Shown here: piece by piece, positions 37,256 to 46,787 of the stretch
How positions within the stretch are numbered: the first letter of the stretch is position 1
Layout of the letters: each line of letters starts with the position of its first letter
DNA from: an uncultured Bacteroides sp.
Lineage (GTDB): Bacteria; Bacteroidota; Bacteroidia; Bacteroidales; Bacteroidaceae
Reading direction: 5' to 3'
DNA length: 64,000 bases
Assembly: GCA_900556625.1 (NCBI GenBank)
Contig: USPQ01000003.1
Coordinates: forward strand, 6,353 to 70,352
Notes under the pieces: model-generated
The model's input: the letters and a program-made list of their open reading frames with translations, nothing else
Told to the model about the DNA's origin: nothing
Databases searched by the model: none
Translations under genes and position numbers: made by a program

Positions 37256-40003
37256 TTAGCGTCCCATCAGATTCAAGCGTAGAATAGCGTGTACCATAAA
37301 ATAAGAACCCAACGTATTGTAATCCGTATCACGGATAGCGGTAGCGGTAATGGTACGTATCATTGAAACATCCTGACGGAGCATATCATATATCTTGAAA
37401 CGGAGCAACAATTGTTTCCGCTTCAAGAAGGCTTTCGACAACTGACAATTCCACATCAGATTCTCTCGAGCATAACCTTCGTAGCCATAGCCGGAACGTT
37501 GGAAATAGGTAAGATCGGTATACAATTCCATTCCCCAAGGGAGATAATATTGTACTTCCGTCCCGAAACGATAATCATACGTTTCCGTACGCGTCTCTTT
37601 CACATTGTTATGCGAATTATTATAAAGCAACTCGGCACGTGCGCTGATCTCCATCTGCTTTGTCCGATACGTTAATTGCAGACGTTGACGGGCGGTAAGA
37701 TGTTTCACAGTACTTTTCACGGGAGCTTCTTTATTGATAGTGGTATACCCGTTCTGATTCCGGTATTGCAGATACGAGTAGGTGCGGAATATCCAGCTTC
37801 GGTTTCTAAAAGGAGTGTTGAGGGAGAAAGAGCCCAAAGCCCGCCAATTCCCGTTCAGATTGAGTGGAGTCGTAGTCCGTACCCCCGTTTCGCTATCATA
37901 CGTCACTTGATTGGTTACGCTATTAATCGTGTTTTCAACCAAAGCGGTGGCAACCATATTCCGTTGACGTTTCATATTGTAGGAATTGAAATTCAACGTA
38001 AATGTATTTATATAAGAAGGTTTCAAAGAAGGATTACCCACCCGGATGTTCAAAGGATTGGTACGATCTGTCACAGGCTGCAGATCACGTATATTGGGTT
38101 GGCGACTCTTTCCCCGATATACTATTTGCAAACGGGTGCGCTTGGAGAACTTATAACGGAAATTGACGGTAGGAGAGAAATTAAAAACAGATCTTTCCAA
38201 TTGATTTTCCGGATCATCTTTCAATACGGAATGGCTCACAGACTTCTGAGGTTCAAAGTCGGCACCTATATTATAGTTATATTTCTTTCGGGAAGTGCGA
38301 ACCGCAACATTAAACAAGTGATTGCTATACTGATTTTCGAAACAGTTGCTTGCCTCTTCATCATAATCGGGAGTAAATTCGTCCAGATCCTTATCCCAAT
38401 TGTAAACGAAATGATCGGAATTATTCGCCCGATACTGATAACTGTAACGGAACTGAAGAAAATGCAACCAAGGTAACGGCTCTACATAGACTAGTTGCAC
38501 CCGATAATTATAGCCGTCTATTTCGTCTTCTATCTTTTGATTCTGAACTTTTTCCGTATTGTTCTTAAAATAATGCGTGGTAGAAAGATTCTTTCTGTCC
38601 GTTGAAGAGGCATTACTTCCATAATCCACTTTCAAGGCTATATTTCTCCCCATCCGACTCAGTTTACGGCTGAGTTGCATCATCATCGTTACATTGTACG
38701 AAGAATTATGATTGGTTCCGGATGACTCTTTCTCATTAAGCAAAACATCATTCCCCCACCCTTGCTGGAAACTACCGTTACGTCTGTCATTCGCGGCAGT
38801 ACGGTATTGGGGCCGAAAGATTAAGGTTGTAACAGAATCCATCTTCCATTCCAAAAACGCATTTGCGATCAGATTGTTATTTTTCAGGCGGTTGCGCCCC
38901 GTACTTTGCGTTATCGACTTATCTTGACGGAGAAAGTTATCGACTGTCGTACGGCTATCTTCCAGCCTGTCCGTACCTACATACTGAATATTCGAACGAA
39001 ATTTAACGCGTTGCCAATCGTATGTAGCGTTAATACCTAAAGAACGGGAAGTAGTCAGTCCTTTTTGTGTACGCAGGTTACCGCTGGAGACTGCTGATTC
39101 TTTTTGCATCTCAGAGAATCCCTGATTATTCGTATTATTCAGGTTTCCGATAATAGTCAATTGGGAGTTGTCTCGAAAACGGTTCAATGTATTGGCCAGT
39201 TCATAACGGTCTTTGCTTCCATATCCACCCATAAAATTCTCCATCCAGCCGAGTTTCATATTCTTTTTCACAGACAGATCGAGAATCATTTCTTCCTCTC
39301 CGTCATCAATCCCCGTAAGACGTGCCAAATCAGACTTACGTTCATACGCTTTCAGCTTTTCCACCATTTCCACCGGGAGGTTCTTTAATGCCGCTTTCGG
39401 ATCGTCGGAAAAGAACTCCTTTCCATCTACCAGAATCTTCTTCACTTCTTTTCCATGAATCAACAATTTTCCGTCCGCATCTATCTCTCCACCGGGAAGT
39501 TGCTTCACTAAATCTTCCAACATCGAACCTTCGGGAGTACGAAAAGCAGACGCATTAAAGACGGTTGTATCTTCTTCGGTTACCGCCATAGGCGCTTGTC
39601 CTACCACAACGGTTTCATCCAAAGCAATTACTTCCGGAGCTAAAGGTATATCGCCCAGATTATTTTTATGACCGCCCGCTACAGGCGATACTTCCCGATA
39701 AACCGCAGTGTATCCGATAAAAGAGACATGAAGCAACAAAGACTTATTTTTGGGAGCGGCAACGGTCAATCGGAATCTACCTTCCGCATCGGTTGCCCCT
39801 CCTACCAACAGGGAGCTATCCGATAAAGCCAAAAGCCGGACCGTAGCAAACGGTACCGGCTGATAGGTTTCCGAATCAACGACACGTCCGGAGAAACGCT
39901 TTCCACCGGACTGCGCATAAGCAGCCAAACTGATAATCAGCAAGAAGACATAACAACTAATCAAACGCCGCTGAAAAAAACAAATATGGCTGCCTATATT
40001 CAA
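37256..40003 (-). CDS. Outer-membrane beta-barrel family protein with carboxypeptidase-like regulatory domain
   Basis: 915 residues; signal LLIISLAAYAQ; an N-terminal CarboxypepD_reg-like domain (GRVVDSETYQPVPFATVRLL, about 35-115), a plug-like segment (about 130-230, LLIHGKEVKKILVDGKEFF) and a C-terminal beta-barrel of the OMP_b-brl_3 type rich in Tyr/Arg/Asn. It lacks SusC features and a SusD partner. Substrate unknown. The only in-frame upstream start is TTG at 40003. It is the last gene of the ECF-sigma operon, so probably part of that regulator's output. Confidence 0.82.
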   Translation of the reverse strand: MNIGSHICFFQRRLISCYVFLLIISLAAYAQSGGKRFSGRVVDSETYQPVPFATVRLLALSDSSLLVGGATDAEGRFRLTVAAPKNKSLLLHVSFIGYTAVYREVSPVAGGHKNNLGDIPLAPEVIALDETVVVGQAPMAVTEEDTTVFNASAFRTPEGSMLEDLVKQLPGGEIDADGKLLIHGKEVKKILVDGKEFFSDDPKAALKNLPVEMVEKLKAYERKSDLARLTGIDDGEEEMILDLSVKKNMKLGWMENFMGGYGSKDRYELANTLNRFRDNSQLTIIGNLNNTNNQGFSEMQKESAVSSGNLRTQKGLTTSRSLGINATYDWQRVKFRSNIQYVGTDRLEDSRTTVDNFLRQDKSITQSTGRNRLKNNNLIANAFLEWKMDSVTTLIFRPQYRTAANDRRNGSFQQGWGNDVLLNEKESSGTNHNSSYNVTMMMQLSRKLSRMGRNIALKVDYGSNASSTDRKNLSTTHYFKNNTEKVQNQKIEDEIDGYNYRVQLVYVEPLPWLHFLQFRYSYQYRANNSDHFVYNWDKDLDEFTPDYDEEASNCFENQYSNHLFNVAVRTSRKKYNYNIGADFEPQKSVSHSVLKDDPENQLERSVFNFSPTVNFRYKFSKRTRLQIVYRGKSRQPNIRDLQPVTDRTNPLNIRVGNPSLKPSYINTFTLNFNSYNMKRQRNMVATALVENTINSVTNQVTYDSETGVRTTTPLNLNGNWRALGSFSLNTPFRNRSWIFRTYSYLQYRNQNGYTTINKEAPVKSTVKHLTARQRLQLTYRTKQMEISARAELLYNNSHNNVKETRTETYDYRFGTEVQYYLPWGMELYTDLTYFQRSGYGYEGYARENLMWNCQLSKAFLKRKQLLLRFKIYDMLRQDVSMIRTITATAIRDTDYNTLGSYFMVHAILRLNLMGR

Positions 40004-40050
40004 TTTTGTGCCGATTTAGTAAAATAAAACTCTAATAATGAACCTAATCT

Positions 40051-40617
40051 TTATTTTTCACCTTGACGCGGAGCACGAGGCTTCTGTCCCTCATGGTGTC
40101 CTTGTCCCGGTTTACGTCCTTTTTTTCTACGGTCAAATTCTTTTTTGAATTTATTCGCATTGCTTTTCTCCTGTTGATAGATCTTCATAATCTGCTTCTG
40201 AGAAAGTATCTTGCTGAACTCGTTATAATACTTTTCACGAATATCCAACATTTTGCGACTCTGAGCAAATTGGTTCTTCAACATCGCCGCTATCTCCGCA
40301 TCAGTCATAGACGGCCGTTGACCTTCTCTTTTAGCATTTGCTTCCGCACCTTGTGCTTTTTCCGCTCTGGGCTTACGGTTCATCATGCGACATTCACGCA
40401 ATTCGTTCAGATATTTCTCGTAGACAGGAGTAAACTTAGCTGCTGTTGCATCATCCAACATCAACGTTTTAACCATCTGATTGGTCTGCATCTGCACCAT
40501 TTGTTCCTGCGTAGGACGCTGTTTCTTTTCTCTGTTATCATTGTTTTGAGCAGAAAGGCTCATCTGACTCCCCAACAGGAGAGCACCCAAAAGTACATAA
40601 ATAAATTTCATCTTCAT
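40051..40617 (-). CDS. Periplasmic Gln/Lys/Arg-rich protein (Spy/DUF4890-like)
   Basis: 188 residues: a signal peptide (MKMKFIYVLLGALLLGSQMSLSAQ) followed by highly charged helical sequence with QEQMVQMQTNQMVKTLMLDD, and a basic C terminus (KKEFDRRKKGRKPGQGHHEG). It resembles the Spy/LTXXQ or DUF4890 groups of small periplasmic helical proteins linked to envelope stress. It sits between the anti-sigma gene and the outer-membrane barrel gene. Function is inferred only from this context. Confidence 0.6.
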   Translation of the reverse strand: MKMKFIYVLLGALLLGSQMSLSAQNNDNREKKQRPTQEQMVQMQTNQMVKTLMLDDATAAKFTPVYEKYLNELRECRMMNRKPRAEKAQGAEANAKREGQRPSMTDAEIAAMLKNQFAQSRKMLDIREKYYNEFSKILSQKQIMKIYQQEKSNANKFKKEFDRRKKGRKPGQGHHEGQKPRAPRQGEK

Positions 40618-40650
40618 AATCTTTACGTTTTAAACAATTGATTGAGTTAC

Positions 40651-41004
40651 TTAATTTAAAAATATATCGTTTTCAGAGAAGCTGACGAGCTCTTCCAACT
40701 CCTCATCCGACAATTCTTTAATCCACTTATCTACCGCGTCCGTGCCATTACTTCTATCGACAGCCAATATCGAAGAAGGCGACTTAACGTCATTTATCTG
40801 ACGCAAGGACGGAACGAATAAGAATCCGGCTAATATTGCCGCCATCGTAACAACTGCAGAAACAATCAGTTTCAAATGTGACTTCCGCCGTTGCTTTACT
40901 CCCGCACGCTCCATCACTCTCCGTTGCATATCTTCGAAAAAGCCATCAGGAGTACGGTAAGGGGTACGTTTTCCAATATCGTCAAAATCAAAATCCTTTT
41001 TCAT
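40651..41004 (-). CDS. Putative membrane anti-sigma factor
   Basis: 117 residues with a cytoplasmic N-terminal segment (about 1-42, TPYRTPDGFFEDMQRRVMER), one membrane helix (about 43-66, LKLIVSAVVTMAAILAGFLF) and a short acidic C-terminal tail (KELSDEELEELVSFSEND). Its start is 4 bases from the stop of the sigma factor gene, and its size and topology fit a small anti-sigma regulator. No zinc-binding HxxxCxxC motif is visible, so assignment is by context. Confidence 0.65.
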   Translation of the reverse strand: MKKDFDFDDIGKRTPYRTPDGFFEDMQRRVMERAGVKQRRKSHLKLIVSAVVTMAAILAGFLFVPSLRQINDVKSPSSILAVDRSNGTDAVDKWIKELSDEELEELVSFSENDIFLN

Positions 41005-41008
41005 TCTT

Positions 41009-41584
41009 CTATCTGTTTAATATGTATTCCTTTATTTTCTCTTTAGCATAATGGTAGTTTACTTTAAGTGTTTCCACTTTACTATCCAAGATTCGTGCTA
41101 TTTCTTCGTATTCGAGTTCATCGTAATAACGCAAGTTGAACACAAGACGTTGTTTCTCCGGTAAACTCAAAATAGCTTCCTGAAATTTTACAGCCAACTC
41201 ATTCTCGTAATCAATGTAATCAGAAGCTTGCAGCTTGTTTATTAATTCCTCTTGAATCTCTTCGGAGGCAACGTTTCTTTCTTCTTTACGGTCATTCAGC
41301 AAACGCAGACTTTCATTTGTCGCGATCTGATAAATCCACGTACTCAAAGAACTTTCACTACGGAACTGGTCTAAGTGCCGGAACACGCGGATAAACACTT
41401 CTTGAAGTACGTCCTCTGCATCTTCATGGGATACAACCAGTCTACGAATATAATTGTATATCGGTTCCTGAAAAACGTCCATCAACATCTTGAATCCCCG
41501 TCCGCGATTCGAGGCACAAGTTTCTCTGATTTTATTCTCATTTATCATCGATTCTTTTTCTGAACTTTGTCTATTAGAACGCAT
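41009..41584 (-). CDS. ECF-type RNA polymerase sigma factor
   Basis: About 192 residues from ATG 41584 (MRSNRQSSEKESMINENK). Region 2 is FQEPIYNYIRRLVVSHEDAEDVLQEVFIRVF, followed by the STWIYQIATNESLRLL segment; region 4 is LPEKQRLVFNLRYYDELEYEEIARILDSKVETLKVNYHYA. The frame stays open to 41791, but that extension covers the terminator of the neighbouring DUF4250 gene and reads as non-conserved sequence, so the shorter start is chosen. It heads an operon with an anti-sigma factor, a Spy-like protein and an outer-membrane protein, suggesting envelope-stress control. Confidence 0.92.
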   Translation of the reverse strand: MRSNRQSSEKESMINENKIRETCASNRGRGFKMLMDVFQEPIYNYIRRLVVSHEDAEDVLQEVFIRVFRHLDQFRSESSLSTWIYQIATNESLRLLNDRKEERNVASEEIQEELINKLQASDYIDYENELAVKFQEAILSLPEKQRLVFNLRYYDELEYEEIARILDSKVETLKVNYHYAKEKIKEYILNR

Positions 41585-41666
41585 AAAAGTGTGGAAGTTA
41601 AATACAGAATCCTGCTTTTTGCTTTTATTAACGAGTGAAGGATATGAAAGAGAATAATAATATGAT

Positions 41667-41710
41667 AAAAAAACGTCTCCATAAGCTCTACCAAGAGCAT
41701 GAAGACGTTT
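41667..41710 (-). terminator. Strong terminator downstream of the DUF4250 gene
   Basis: On the minus strand AAACGTCT and AGACGTTT form the outer stem, GCTCT and AGAGC the inner stem around TGGT, and a T-run follows. It lies inside the over-extended frame of the sigma factor. Confidence 0.85.
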
Positions 41711-41756
41711 CGGATATCCGGATAGATTGTTAATCTGTAAATTAAAGAAAAGACTG

Positions 41757-41933
41757 TTACCAGAATTTATTGTGTTCTGCACTATATTCAAAACCTGCGG
41801 CTTTTAATTGACCTACCAGCTCTTCCTTATCTACATCCATATCTTCACAAAGTTCATCAAGCGAAGAATAGCAATCCCGCAATTTCATATTGATAACGCT
41901 AAACAGCATCATCGGATCTTTAGGTAACTCCAT
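41757..41933 (-). CDS. DUF4250 family small protein
   Basis: About 58 residues from ATG 41933 (MELPKDPMMLFSVINMKLRD); an ATG three codons earlier at 41942 is also possible. The pattern LPKDPxxLxSxxNxKLRD followed by SSLDELCEDMDVDKEELVGQL matches DUF4250. No known function; the C-terminal half looks like a helix-turn-helix-like helical hairpin. A TAACTTTG box on the minus strand at 41960-41967 is its likely promoter. Confidence 0.82.
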   Translation of the reverse strand: MELPKDPMMLFSVINMKLRDCYSSLDELCEDMDVDKEELVGQLKAAGFEYSAEHNKFW

Positions 41934-41942
41934 AATATACAA

Positions 41943-42146
41943 TCTTTTTAAACCGGACGCAAAGTTACAGTAATCTCATTGAACGGCAAAACAAATGGTA
42001 TCGATATATAAAAAGAATGCAGTGATTTTAACCGATTATTCAGTTTTATTTTTATCTTTGTAAACAATATTGGGGCTATACCCAAACAATAAAAAGATAC
42101 AGATACATAATAAATTCAATTATAAAACAACTTATTTATTGGATAT
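41943..42146 (+). promoter_or_regulatory. Divergent promoter and leader, repeat copy 1 of 3
   Basis: Rightward -7 box TATCTTTG at 42053-42060, preceded by ATTATTCAGTTTTATTTT. The leader has a hairpin TTGGG (42070-42074) / CCCAA (42081-42085) and then an AATAAAAAGATACAGATACA segment. A leftward box (41960-41967) serves DUF4250. Homologous sequences occur at about 47210-47395 and 49170-49365. Confidence 0.65.
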
Positions 42147-45100
42147 ATGTCAATATGGAGCAGACTTATAGGAATCGGAAAAGATGAGGACACCAACCAT
42201 GTAATCAACAATAAAAATACATCTGTGCCATTTGATGTCATACGTTATGCCATAGTAGATGTTGAAATTGGTTTGAAAGATCATAAAATCCATGATATTG
42301 GGGCACTCCGTCATGATGGTGCAACATTTCATAAATCTTCGAAAGAAGAGCTGTTCAAATTTCTTGGTGATACAGACTATATCTGCGGACATAATATCAT
42401 CCATCATGATGCAAAGTATCTGTTTACCGATAAAACATTCCACTGCTTCTTTGTCGATACACTTTATGTATCACCTTTATTATTTCCGGAACGCCCTTAT
42501 CATAAGCTTGTAAAAGATGACAAACTGATCAGCGAGCAGATGAACAACCCTGTGAATGATTGCGAAAAAGCAAAAGCTCTGCTACTGGACGAAATAGCAC
42601 GTTGGAATTCGTTGCCGGACGAAAAACGTACGTTATTTGCATCGTTACTAAAAGGCAAGACAGAGTTTGAAGGATTTCTTAGTATGGTAGGTGCGAAATA
42701 TATCAATGAAGGAGTACCCGATCTCATAAGAAAACTTTACGTGAATAAGATCTGCCAGCATGCTGATATTGAGATGTTAACTGAACGGCGTCCATGTGAA
42801 TTGGCATACGCTTTGGCTTTAATTGACACCACCGACTACCGCTCCATCACTCCCGGATGGGTACTGCACAATTATCCCGAAGTAGAATTTGTCGTAAAAC
42901 TCCTGCGTCATAACAGTTGCAGCGAAAATTGCGTTTACTGTAATACGCAACTGAATGTGCTTCATAACTTGAAAACATTCTTTGGATATGAACAATTCCG
43001 TACATACGAAGGCGAACCGCTTCAAGAGCAAGCTGCCCAAGCAGCAGTAAAAGGCAAATCACTATTGGCAATATTTCCTACCGGTGGAGGGAAATCGCTT
43101 ACTTTTCAATTGCCCGCACTTATGGAAGGACGTTCTGTGCACGGACTCACAATCGTCATTTCGCCACTACAATCATTGATGAAAGATCAGGTGGATAATC
43201 TTGCTGATAGAGGTATTACTGATGCGGTAACTATCAACGGATTGTTAGATCCTATCACAAGAGCACTATCAATACAAAGAGTGCAAGACGGAGAAGCTTC
43301 ACTTTTGTATATATCTCCCGAAATGCTTCGTTCAAAAACCATTGAAAAGATTTTAATGGCACGCCATGTTGTGAGATTTGTAATAGACGAAGCACATTGT
43401 TTTTCTTCATGGGGACAAGATTTCAGGGTTGATTATCTCTACATAGGCAAATTTATCCGAGAATACCAACAAAACAAAAAATGTAAAAAGCCAATACCCG
43501 TTTCCTGCTTCACCGCTACGGCAAAACAGAAAGTGGTACAAGACATTTGTGACTATTTCAAACAAACCTTGAATTTAGATTTAGAATTATTTGCATCAAC
43601 GGCTTCAAGGACCAATCTGCGTTATTCTGTCATACATGCCGAAAATAACGATGACAAATATTTAAAACTGAGAGGACTTGTAGCAGAATCCGATTGTCCT
43701 ACAATCGTTTATGTATCACGTACCAAACGTACACAAGAATTGGCTGCCAAATTGACTCGTGACGGTTATAAAGCATTGCCATTCAATGGCAAAATGGATT
43801 CTGAAGAGAAGATTGCCAATCAAGATGCATTTATGAATGACCAAGTACGCATCATCGTGGCAACATCAGCTTTCGGTATGGGGGTCGACAAGAAGGATGT
43901 CGGACTTGTGGTACATTACGATATTTCCGATTCATTGGAGAATTATGTGCAGGAAGCAGGTAGGGCTGGCCGTGATCCCAGCCTCAACGCACGTTGCTAT
44001 GTGCTTTATAGTGATAATGACTTAGACAAGCATTTTATACTGTTGAACCAGACAAAACTAAGTATTAGTGAAATTCAACAGGTATGGAAAGCTGTAAAAG
44101 ATCTCACCAGACAACGCATGAAAGTTAGCTGCTCTGCACTGGAGATTGCCCGACAGGCAGGTTGGGATGATTCTGTATCCGATATTGAGACCCGCGTACG
44201 GACAGCTTTAGCAACTCTGGAACAAAGTGGATACTTGGTAAGAGGCAATAATGTACCTCATGTATATGCTACAGGTATCACAGTTAAAAATATAGACGAG
44301 GCAAGAAAACGCATATCAGCGTCACTACTATTTGGCAGTGACGAGATAGAGAAAGCCGTCAGAATCATCAAATCACTGATTTCACAGAAACATATTGCCA
44401 AAGCCCAAGATTCAGAAGCTGAATCACGAATTGATTATCTGGCAGATATACTGGGGATAAGCAAGAGTGAAATCATATCTGTTGTGGAGAGAATGCGACA
44501 AGAAGGTATATTGGCAGACAGTAAAGACATATCCGCCTATTTGTCAGATACCGGGGAATCGGAACGAAAATCGCGCACGCTCCTCGAACGTTTTGCGAAA
44601 CTTGAACAATACATCCTCAATCATATTCCTGACAAATCTTTACGGACATCATGCAAGCAACTGAATGACGATGCAACAAACGACGGTATCAATACATCTA
44701 AAGAAAAAGACATCCGAACGTTACTCTATTTCCTCACAGTCAAGGGATATATCCGTAAGAAAGAGGATGCGGTTCATAATATGGAAATCAGCCGTCAAAC
44801 AGATATGGAATCAACCATCAAACGTTTTGAAAGGCGATTGGAAATCAGCCGTTTCACAGTGGAATGGTTATATAAGTTGACCGCTGATACAGAAAAGCAA
44901 ATCTCACAAAACAAAGCTGTTCTGTTTTCTGTAGTAGAACTTCTAAATCAAATAAAGTCAAATCCCCAGTCCCTTTTCAGCGGGCTTGACAACATACAAT
45001 TGGAAGACGTGGAGGAAGCACTTCTTTATCTGTCAAAAATTGGTGCGCTGAAACTCGAAGGAGGTTTCCTGGTCCTTTATAATGCTATGAATATTCAAAG

Positions 45101-46787
45101 AATTAAGGACAATAAATCGAGATACAAGCAGGATGACTACCAAATGCTTAATGAATTCTACAAGCAGAAGATTCAACAAGTTCATATTGTGGGTGAATAT
45201 GCCAATCTGATGGTAAGAGATTACAATTCGGCTTTACAATATGTTCAAGACTATTTCCAAATGGACTACAAGAAGTTTATCACAAAATACTTCAAGGGGG
45301 AAAGGGTCAGTGAAATACAGCGTAACCTGACACCACAGAAATACAAGCAATTATTCGGTCAATTATCCAAGCGCCAAATGGAGATCATTTCCGACAAAGA
45401 TTCACGTTGCATCGTTGTCGCAGCAGGTCCCGGCAGTGGAAAAACACGTGTGCTAGTTCACAAACTCGCATCACTCTTACTGCTCGAAGATGTAAAACAT
45501 GAACAACTTCTGATGTTAACGTTTTCAAGGGCAGCCGCAACCGAATTCAAACAAAGACTCATGGAGCTGATAGGCAACGCCGCCCACTTTGTTGAGATAA
45601 AGACATTTCACTCTTATTGCTTTGACCTTTTAGGAAGAGTAGGAAATCTTGAAGATACCAAAAACGTCGTTGCAGAAGCTACCGAAATGATTAATCAGGG
45701 AGAAGTGGAACCTAACAAAATTGGTAAGACGGTGTTGGTCATAGACGAAGCTCAAGACATGAGTACTGACGAATATAAGCTTGTAAAGGCCCTAATGACC
45801 AATAACGAGGAGATGCGTATGATAGCAGTAGGCGACGATGACCAAAATATCTATGAATTTCGCGGATCTAATTCCGAATATATGCACCGACTGACAAAGG
45901 AACCCGGAAGCAAGTTTTTCGAAATGACTGAAAATTATCGCAGTGCGCACCATCTAGTAAATTTCGCCAACGAATTTGTAAAAAGTATCAGTAAAAGAAT
46001 GAAAAGCACCCCAATCACCTCTATGAGAAAAGAAAATGGTTGGGTTGGAGTGACATACTATCAATCAAAGTATATGTATCAGCCACTCGTTGAAGAATTA
46101 ATTCAACATCAGGCGAATGGCACTTCGTGTGTACTCACCCAAACAAACGAAGAAGCTGTAATATTAGTAGCTCTCTTACGAAAATATGGAATAAACAGCA
46201 AGTTAGTACAATCTATGGATGGTTTCCGTTTTTGGAATATGGCCGAAATAAGATATTTCCTAAGGTATATAGACAAACGGGCAAAAACACCCCTGATTCC
46301 GGAAGAATTATGGGATGATGCCAAACATACCACTTTTTCCACTTACAACGGAAGTCAAAGTTTGGTGTATGTAAAGCGTTGTGTGGAACTATTTGAACAA
46401 ATCAACAAAGTAAAATACCTTAGTGACTTCAAAGAGTTTGTATTTGAATCATCGGTAGAAGATTTCTGTAACGTTTCAGGTACAGATGTCGTGATATCGA
46501 CCATTCATAAAGCCAAAGGCAAAGAGTTCGACAATGTATATATGCTCATATCTGACAATTATTTGAAAGATGCTCACCTGATGCGTCGATACTATGTGGG
46601 AATAACACGTGCAAAAAACAGACTGTCTATACATACGAATAGCAATTGTTTTAATCATTTAAATATAGACCAGTTTTTATTGACTCCAAAGAGTATGCAA
46701 TGCCCGAAGAGATTGTTCTACAACTCTCTCATAAAGATGTCTATCTGGGATTCTTCAGAAAACTTAAACGAGAGGTATTGGCATTAA
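42147..46787 (+). CDS. Exonuclease-RecQ helicase-UvrD helicase fusion protein
   Basis: 1546 residues. (1) DEDD-type 3'-5' exonuclease-like domain (about 30-150): YAIVDVEIGL and CGHNIIHHDAKYL. (2) RecQ-like SF2 helicase (about 285-650): Walker A K316 in PTGGGKSLTF, D414-E-A-H417, and AFGMGVDKKDV...QEAGRAGRDPS. (3) a long helical linker. (4) UvrD/PcrA-like SF1 helicase (about 1065-1530): K1099 in AAGPGSGKTRVL, D1200-E-A-Q, GDDDQNIYEFRGSN, and STIHKAKGKEFDNVYML. Such large helicase-nuclease fusions suggest DNA repair or anti-phage activity. The true C terminus probably continues in the -1 frame as 46700-47020, since one additional T in the T5 run at 46674-46678 would join the frames. Confidence 0.9.
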   Translation: MSIWSRLIGIGKDEDTNHVINNKNTSVPFDVIRYAIVDVEIGLKDHKIHDIGALRHDGATFHKSSKEELFKFLGDTDYICGHNIIHHDAKYLFTDKTFHCFFVDTLYVSPLLFPERPYHKLVKDDKLISEQMNNPVNDCEKAKALLLDEIARWNSLPDEKRTLFASLLKGKTEFEGFLSMVGAKYINEGVPDLIRKLYVNKICQHADIEMLTERRPCELAYALALIDTTDYRSITPGWVLHNYPEVEFVVKLLRHNSCSENCVYCNTQLNVLHNLKTFFGYEQFRTYEGEPLQEQAAQAAVKGKSLLAIFPTGGGKSLTFQLPALMEGRSVHGLTIVISPLQSLMKDQVDNLADRGITDAVTINGLLDPITRALSIQRVQDGEASLLYISPEMLRSKTIEKILMARHVVRFVIDEAHCFSSWGQDFRVDYLYIGKFIREYQQNKKCKKPIPVSCFTATAKQKVVQDICDYFKQTLNLDLELFASTASRTNLRYSVIHAENNDDKYLKLRGLVAESDCPTIVYVSRTKRTQELAAKLTRDGYKALPFNGKMDSEEKIANQDAFMNDQVRIIVATSAFGMGVDKKDVGLVVHYDISDSLENYVQEAGRAGRDPSLNARCYVLYSDNDLDKHFILLNQTKLSISEIQQVWKAVKDLTRQRMKVSCSALEIARQAGWDDSVSDIETRVRTALATLEQSGYLVRGNNVPHVYATGITVKNIDEARKRISASLLFGSDEIEKAVRIIKSLISQKHIAKAQDSEAESRIDYLADILGISKSEIISVVERMRQEGILADSKDISAYLSDTGESERKSRTLLERFAKLEQYILNHIPDKSLRTSCKQLNDDATNDGINTSKEKDIRTLLYFLTVKGYIRKKEDAVHNMEISRQTDMESTIKRFERRLEISRFTVEWLYKLTADTEKQISQNKAVLFSVVELLNQIKSNPQSLFSGLDNIQLEDVEEALLYLSKIGALKLEGGFLVLYNAMNIQRIKDNKSRYKQDDYQMLNEFYKQKIQQVHIVGEYANLMVRDYNSALQYVQDYFQMDYKKFITKYFKGERVSEIQRNLTPQKYKQLFGQLSKRQMEIISDKDSRCIVVAAGPGSGKTRVLVHKLASLLLLEDVKHEQLLMLTFSRAAATEFKQRLMELIGNAAHFVEIKTFHSYCFDLLGRVGNLEDTKNVVAEATEMINQGEVEPNKIGKTVLVIDEAQDMSTDEYKLVKALMTNNEEMRMIAVGDDDQNIYEFRGSNSEYMHRLTKEPGSKFFEMTENYRSAHHLVNFANEFVKSISKRMKSTPITSMRKENGWVGVTYYQSKYMYQPLVEELIQHQANGTSCVLTQTNEEAVILVALLRKYGINSKLVQSMDGFRFWNMAEIRYFLRYIDKRAKTPLIPEELWDDAKHTTFSTYNGSQSLVYVKRCVELFEQINKVKYLSDFKEFVFESSVEDFCNVSGTDVVISTIHKAKGKEFDNVYMLISDNYLKDAHLMRRYYVGITRAKNRLSIHTNSNCFNHLNIDQFLLTPKSMQCPKRLFYNSLIKMSIWDSSENLNERYWH

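Noticed and set aside
41585..41791. N-terminal extension of the sigma factor
   Set aside because: It covers the DUF4250 terminator hairpin and is not sigma-like; ATG 41584 gives normal ECF length.
46671..46682. Classic programmed -1 slippery site in the RecQ/UvrD gene
   Set aside because: The in-frame context is CAG TTT TTA, so the heptamer G TTT TTA is not a canonical X XXY YYZ site and I see no obvious downstream pseudoknot; a simple indel in the T-run is as likely. The frameshift itself is kept as a finding.
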